Shown one piece after another: positions 22,619-26,484 of a DNA stretch of 26,484 bases. The notes beneath the pieces are model-generated. The model was not told where the DNA came from and searched no databases. It saw only the letters and a list, made by a program, of their open reading frames with translations. Source of the DNA: JACPTG01 sp964504135. GTDB lineage: Archaea; Nanobdellota; Nanobdellia; Woesearchaeales; UBA10216. How positions within the stretch are numbered: position 1 is the stretch's first letter; the number at the start of each line of letters is the position of its first letter. The position numbers were made by a program, and so were the translations under genes. The stretch lies in assembly GCA_964504135.1 (NCBI GenBank), contig CAZDCW010000018.1:1-26484 (forward strand). The letters are read 5' to 3'.

Positions 22619-23605
22619 ATGCACGATGCGGTCACTGTGGGAGGCGCGGCATACGACCTATTCATCAACACAGACAGGAAAAGCACAGAGTTCCTCAAGG
22701 CGAGGCATCCTGGCGAAAAAACAGAGCACATAGCCTACCCCACAGGAGCCAAGGTGCTGATTGAAAGCGCAGTGTTCGACGTAGGCGGAGGGGCAACGAA
22801 CACTGCAACATGCCTCTCCAGGCTTGGCCTGAAGACCGGAAGCATCTTCAACGTAGGAAACGACCTGTACGGTGAAAAGATACTTGAATGCATGAGAAAA
22901 GAAAAGGTAGAATTCCTAGGGAAGGTGACAAATGAAAAAACAGACTTCTCAATAATACTGGACAGCAAGGGGCATGACAGGACCATATTGGCCTACAAGG
23001 GCGCGAGCTGCTCGCTAAAGCTGAACCAGATAAAAAAAGAGCCTGCCAGATGGCTGTACATTTCCACTCTAACAGGGGACTCATATGAAACCGCTGTAAG
23101 GCTTGCAGCAGGATACAGGAAAAAGGGCACAAAGATAGCCTTCAACCCAAGCACATACCTTGCAAAGAAAGGGCACAAGCACCTCGGCAGGCTGATACAC
23201 AACATTGATATGCTGGTGCTTAATAAAGAAGAGGCCATGCTGCTGACAGAAGAGAAAGGCATTCCAAGAATGCTGCACACGCTGGAAGGCTGGGGGCCTG
23301 ATACGACCATAATCACCGATGGCGCAAAGGGCGCATATGCCTGCTGCGGCGGGACAGTATACAAGGCGCACCCTCACCGGAACGCCAGAATAGTTGAAGC
23401 CACAGGAGCAGGAGACGCCTTCGCGTCCTCAGCCGTGGCAGGAATGATAACAAAAGAAGACCTGATGTTTGCATTGCAGCTTGGGATATGCAACGCGGAA
23501 TCCGTAATAAGCCACTTCGGAGCCCACAACAAGCTCCTCACATGGAAAGAGGCTATCCGCAGCATAAGGCAGAACCCTGCCAAAATCACAAAAATAAAGG
23601 GGTAG
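22619..23605 (+). CDS. PfkB-family sugar/nucleoside kinase
   Basis: The 328-residue protein shows PfkB (ribokinase-type) features: the N-terminal VGGAAYDLF and GGGATNTATCLSRLG substrate loop, and the C-terminal ATGAGDAFASSAVAGM with the catalytic base D266. The family phosphorylates sugars or nucleosides with ATP (or ADP in some archaea); the substrate cannot be read from the sequence. It is 4 nt upstream of the PEP synthase gene on the same transcript, which points to central sugar metabolism, possibly a fructose-phosphate kinase or a nucleoside-salvage kinase. Confidence 0.88.
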   Translation: MHDAVTVGGAAYDLFINTDRKSTEFLKARHPGEKTEHIAYPTGAKVLIESAVFDVGGGATNTATCLSRLGLKTGSIFNVGNDLYGEKILECMRKEKVEFLGKVTNEKTDFSIILDSKGHDRTILAYKGASCSLKLNQIKKEPARWLYISTLTGDSYETAVRLAAGYRKKGTKIAFNPSTYLAKKGHKHLGRLIHNIDMLVLNKEEAMLLTEEKGIPRMLHTLEGWGPDTTIITDGAKGAYACCGGTVYKAHPHRNARIVEATGAGDAFASSAVAGMITKEDLMFALQLGICNAESVISHFGAHNKLLTWKEAIRSIRQNPAKITKIKG

Positions 23606-23609
23606 GAGC

Positions 23610-26024
23610 ATGGACAAGCAAAAAGAGCCAATACTCTGGTTTGACACCATAGAGATAAAGGACGTGCCGCTCGTCGGAGGGAAGAATGCGTCCCTGGGAG
23701 AAATGTACCAAAATCTTACAAAAGCAGGTGTCAGCATACCAAACGGATTTGCCATAACCGCAGCCGCGTATCGGGAATTCGTTGACAAGGCAGGAATAGA
23801 GGCGGGCATGAGGAAGCTGCTGCGCGGACTGGACACAAAAGACCTTGAAGACCTGGCAGAGCGCGGCCACAAGGCAAGGAACCTCATCAGAAAATCAGAA
23901 TTCCCGGAAGGGATAAAACAGGCAATACTCCAAGCATACGAAAAGCTCTGCGGAGAATACGGGGAGCACACAGACGTTGCGGTCAGGAGCTCGGCAACAG
24001 CGGAAGACCTGCCCTCCGCAAGTTTTGCAGGCCAACAGGAAACATACCTGAACATCCGCGGGGAAGCGGCACTTCTTGAAGCAGTAAGGAACTGCTTCGC
24101 ATCCCTCTTCACAAACAGGGCAATAGTGTACAGGACAGAGAAGAAGTTCGACCACTTTTCCATAGCGCTTTCAGTCGGAGTCCAGAAAATGGCCAGGTCA
24201 GACAAGGCCTGCTCAGGAGTAATGTTCACACTGGACACCGAAACAGGATTCAAGGACGTGATACTGATAAATGCCGCATACGGGCTCGGCGAAATGGTAG
24301 TCCAGGGAGCAGTGAACCCGGACGAATACTACGTCCACAAGCCCACGCTAAAGCAGGGATTCAAGCCCATACTCCAGAGGACTGTCGGCGAGAAAAAAGT
24401 CAAGATGGTATACTCGCACGAGGGAAACAAGCCAACAAAGATAATATCAGTCCCGAAGGAGGACAGGCAAAACCTGGTGCTAACAGACGGGGAAGTCCTG
24501 ACCCTCGCAAAATGGGGAGCAATAATCGAGGACTACTACACGCAGAAGCTGCAAAGGTACTGCCCAATGGACATAGAATGGGCGAAGGACGGCGTCCTGA
24601 ACAAGCTGTTCATAGTCCAGGCAAGGCCGGAAACAATACACAGCCAGGAAGACCGCACAATAGTTGAACAGTACGTGATGAGCCAGAAAGGCGCGAAGAG
24701 GCTCGCGCAGGGCAGCGCAGTCGGCGAAAAAATCGGAGCTGGCAAAGCCCGCGTTATAAAGGACACCCACAACATGAAGGAATTCAAGCCAGGGGAAGTC
24801 CTGATAACAGACATAACAGACCCTGACTGGGTGCCGATAATGAAGATAGCCTCTGCAATAGTAACCAACCGCGGCGGAAGAAGCAGCCACGCAGCAATAG
24901 TAAGCAGGGAACTCGGCCTGCCAGCAGTGGTGGGAACCATAAACGCAACAGGGACAATAAAGACAGGAAGCGACGTGACTGTAAGCTGCGCAGAAGGCGA
25001 AACAGGCTACGTGTACGAAGGAATACTAAAGTACAACATAGAGAAAATAGACCTGAAAAAGCTGCCATCCACCAGGACAAAAATGATGATAAACATAGGC
25101 TCGCCGCAGGAAGCCTTCAACTTCAGCCACCTGCCAGCAGAAGGAGTCGGTCTTGCAAGAGAGGAATTCATAGTAAACAACTACATAAAAATACACCCCC
25201 TCGCCCTAATAAACTACAAGAAAACAAAAGACCACCATGCAAAGGCACAGATAGACCAGCTGACGCTCGGCTACAAGGACAAGCAGCAATACTACATAGA
25301 CAAGCTGGCAGAAGGCATAGCGACCATAGCAGCAGCGTTCTACCCAAAAGACGTGATAGTAAGACTTGCCGACTTCAAGACAAATGAATACGCAAACCTC
25401 ATCGGAGGGCATGAGTTTGAACCGAAAGAGGAAAACCCCATGCTCGGATGGAGGGGGGCGTCAAGATACTACAGCGAAAGCTACAAGCCAGCCTTTGCGC
25501 TTGAATGCGCGGCCTTCCTGAAAGTCAGGGAGGAAATGGGCCTGAAAAACGTGAAGATAATGGTGCCCATGTGCAGGACAGTCGAGGAAGGGAAGAAAGT
25601 GATAAAGGAAATGGAGCAGAACGGCCTGAAGCAGGGCAAGGACGGGCTTGAAATATACGTGATGTGCGAAGTGCCGTCAAACGTGATACTCGCCGAGGAA
25701 TTCTGCAAGGTATTCGACGGATTCAGCATAGGAAGCAACGACTTGACGCAGCTGACGCTCGGAGTTGACAGGGACTCTGAACTGGTTAGCCACATTTTTG
25801 ACGAAAGAAACGAAGCTGTAAAGAGAATGGTGGCTGCTGCTATAAAGACAGCAAAGGCCAACAAGAAGAAGATAGGGATATGCGGGCAAGCCCCTTCAGA
25901 CTACCCTGAGTTTGCCGAATTCCTCGTTGAATGCGGAATAGACTCAATATCCCTGAACCCGGACGCGCTGATAAAGACCATCCTGGTTGTTGACAAGAAG
26001 GAAAGGCAGATGGCAAAGAAGTGA
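23610..26024 (+). CDS. ppsA: Phosphoenolpyruvate synthase
   Basis: The 804-residue enzyme has the family's three domains. The N-terminal ATP-binding domain includes VGGKNASLGEM and VRSSATAEDLPSASFAGQQETYLN. The central phosphohistidine domain has GGRSSHAAIVSRELG with catalytic His 427. The C-terminal TIM-barrel has SIGSNDLTQLTLGVDRD and the catalytic Cys 758 in CGQAPSDYP. It interconverts pyruvate plus ATP and PEP plus AMP plus phosphate. In some archaea it runs towards pyruvate and yields ATP. The start follows GGGGTAGGAGC, 4 nt after the kinase stop, so it is the second gene of the operon. A diverged copy of its 3' part appears at the window end. Confidence 0.96.
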   Translation: MDKQKEPILWFDTIEIKDVPLVGGKNASLGEMYQNLTKAGVSIPNGFAITAAAYREFVDKAGIEAGMRKLLRGLDTKDLEDLAERGHKARNLIRKSEFPEGIKQAILQAYEKLCGEYGEHTDVAVRSSATAEDLPSASFAGQQETYLNIRGEAALLEAVRNCFASLFTNRAIVYRTEKKFDHFSIALSVGVQKMARSDKACSGVMFTLDTETGFKDVILINAAYGLGEMVVQGAVNPDEYYVHKPTLKQGFKPILQRTVGEKKVKMVYSHEGNKPTKIISVPKEDRQNLVLTDGEVLTLAKWGAIIEDYYTQKLQRYCPMDIEWAKDGVLNKLFIVQARPETIHSQEDRTIVEQYVMSQKGAKRLAQGSAVGEKIGAGKARVIKDTHNMKEFKPGEVLITDITDPDWVPIMKIASAIVTNRGGRSSHAAIVSRELGLPAVVGTINATGTIKTGSDVTVSCAEGETGYVYEGILKYNIEKIDLKKLPSTRTKMMINIGSPQEAFNFSHLPAEGVGLAREEFIVNNYIKIHPLALINYKKTKDHHAKAQIDQLTLGYKDKQQYYIDKLAEGIATIAAAFYPKDVIVRLADFKTNEYANLIGGHEFEPKEENPMLGWRGASRYYSESYKPAFALECAAFLKVREEMGLKNVKIMVPMCRTVEEGKKVIKEMEQNGLKQGKDGLEIYVMCEVPSNVILAEEFCKVFDGFSIGSNDLTQLTLGVDRDSELVSHIFDERNEAVKRMVAAAIKTAKANKKKIGICGQAPSDYPEFAEFLVECGIDSISLNPDALIKTILVVDKKERQMAKK
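25917..25958 (+). repeat. Segment of ppsA repeated at window edge (copy 1)
   Basis: These 42 bases, encoding EFLVECGIDSISLN of PEP synthase, match 26443-26484 at 37 of 42 positions by eye. Confidence 0.85.
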
Positions 26025-26241
26025 CAGAAATATCCCTCAATTTCCACCAATGAGTTGTGGGCGAGGCCGAAGGCAATGTTCACAGAGAAGGGGGAAGTCG
26101 CTGCCGGGTGATTCCAAAGTTCAGGCATATCTCCTAGATTCTCGGAAATCCTGCGAAATATTCGCAAATCTTTCCATTGGACACTGGACAGATGCCCCTG
26201 CAAGATTTAAATAGGCGGGAATTCCTGCAGAAAAGAAAAAA
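26025..26241. other. Intergenic sequence after ppsA
   Basis: No gene is convincing here. A TATA-like GATTTAAATAGG (about 26205-26216) lies some 33 nt before the tRNA-like partial copy that starts at 26244, so a short non-coding transcript could begin near 26237. Confidence 0.35.
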
Positions 26242-26243
26242 TT

Positions 26244-26282
26244 GCGGTCGCATAAAGTCCGGCCGCAGATGGCTGATACCCG
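26244..26282 (+). repeat. Partial copy of the tRNA-like 5' half
   Basis: GCGGTCGCATAA (26244-26255) and GGCTGATACCC (26271-26281) repeat the corresponding parts of the tRNA-like element at 26319, with the D-arm region changed between them. No T-arm follows. It could be a remnant of a duplicated tRNA gene or a separate half-length RNA. Confidence 0.5.
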
Positions 26283-26318
26283 CAAATATGCATGAATAAT
26301 GAAATATTTAAAACTTGT

Positions 26319-26417
26319 GCCGCGGTCGCACAACGGCTGTGCGGGTGGCTGATACCCACCTGTCCGAAAGGATATCTGGGTTCGAAACCATTCTGGGCGA
26401 AACTCCCAGCCGCGGCG
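26319..26417 (+). tRNA. tRNA-like element with variable arm and interrupted T-arm
   Basis: A cloverleaf can be drawn. The acceptor stem GCCGCGG (26319-26325) pairs with CCGCGGC (26410-26416). The D-arm is GCAC/GTGC (26328-26342) with GG in the loop. The anticodon stem GGTGG/CCACC (26344-26360) has loop CTGATAC, giving anticodon GAT. A variable arm TGTCC-GAAA-GGATA (26361-26374) follows. The T-arm starts with CTGGG and TTCGAAA (26376-26387) and its partner CCCAG is at 26405-26409, but 17 extra bases lie between. That insert repeats part of the T-arm (CTGGG, CGAAAC). A variable arm belongs to Ser/Leu tRNAs, whereas GAT reads isoleucine codons, so identity is unclear. It could be a pseudogene, an intron-bearing gene without a visible bulge-helix-bulge, or a non-tRNA structured RNA. 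Confidence 0.5.
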
Positions 26418-26442
26418 CACTTTCAAACAACCATACAATGAA

Positions 26443-26484
26443 GAATTCCTCGTTGAATGCGGGATAGACTCCCTGTCGCTGAAC
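26443..26484 (+). pseudogene. Diverged ppsA 3' fragment at the window edge
   Basis: The last 42 bases encode EFLVECGIDSLSLN in the frame starting at 26443. They match the PEP synthase gene at 25917-25958 with five base changes. Four leave the residue unchanged or occur within synonymous third positions, and one residue changes, Ile to Leu. Upstream the frame is open only to a stop at 26350-26352 and has no start codon, so here it is a fragment. It may be the edge of a second, divergent ppsA copy outside the window. Confidence 0.6.

Noticed and set aside
23429..24253. 274-codon minus-strand open frame opposite pfkB/ppsA
   Set aside because: It covers the ends of two well-supported genes in antisense; no family features.
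26388..26404. Ordinary archaeal tRNA intron with bulge-helix-bulge
   Set aside because: Removing these 17 bases restores a perfect T-arm, but none of the three possible splice positions gives the required 4-bp helix between intron and exon.
26244..26417. Riboswitch (TPP or fluoride) or RNase P RNA at the window end
   Set aside because: GGCTGATACCC and AAAGTCCGG recall parts of these RNAs, but the remaining conserved elements are missing, while a cloverleaf can be drawn for the second copy.
26121..26438. 105-codon open frame on the minus strand
   Set aside because: It runs antisense through the tRNA-like element and the repeats and has no plausible protein pattern or ribosome-binding site.

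Overview
The window reads as a stretch of archaeal chromosome, probably from a DPANN-type lineage (inference from gene content and style, not from a marker gene). Most transcription units open with a TATA-like box centred about 26-31 nt before the first codon, with no ribosome-binding site, which is the signature of leaderless mRNAs. Internal operon genes instead carry GGAGGTG-type sites. The gene set is archaeal: an Lhr2-like helicase, a COG1407-type phosphoesterase, an XRE-CBS regulator, a HemK2-like methyltransferase and an archaeal Ser/Thr-kinase-like domain.

Layout. 107-2072: an unknown gene converging on a methyltransferase-kinase fusion. 2140-8557: a copper-handling locus. A three-gene unit on + (Met/Gly-rich membrane protein, cupredoxin lipoprotein, CxxC membrane protein) converges on a six-gene unit on - (CHxxC membrane protein, lipoprotein, DUF5676-like protein, nucleotidyltransferase-fold protein, CopA copper ATPase, and a 54-residue Cys-rich protein). 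The six-gene unit is transcribed divergently from a PadR-type regulator ending in a TRASH-like metal-binding domain. Both start from one perfect 20-bp palindrome that contains the TATA box. This locus is the best candidate for a little-described system.

8599-14971: an orphan gene, a CBS-pair protein translationally coupled to an unknown protein, a large membrane-anchored surface protein, the Lhr helicase and a pseudo-receiver protein. 15106-18224: a zinc-ribbon protein, a VapBC-type toxin-antitoxin pair with its own inverted-repeat operator, a MaoC-like hot-dog protein divergent from the phosphoesterase, and the XRE-CBS regulator. 18504-20977: a low-complexity Cys-motif protein and an AT-rich AAA ATPase/DUF4143 gene that looks acquired. 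21169-26024: thioredoxin reductase, a small unknown gene, then a PfkB kinase-PEP synthase operon.

The last 460 bases hold no convincing protein gene. They contain a tRNA-like element with a variable arm and a disrupted T-arm, a partial copy of its 5' half, and at the very edge a diverged copy of the 3' part of the PEP synthase gene. Convergent genes are packed with overlapping or touching 3' ends throughout.
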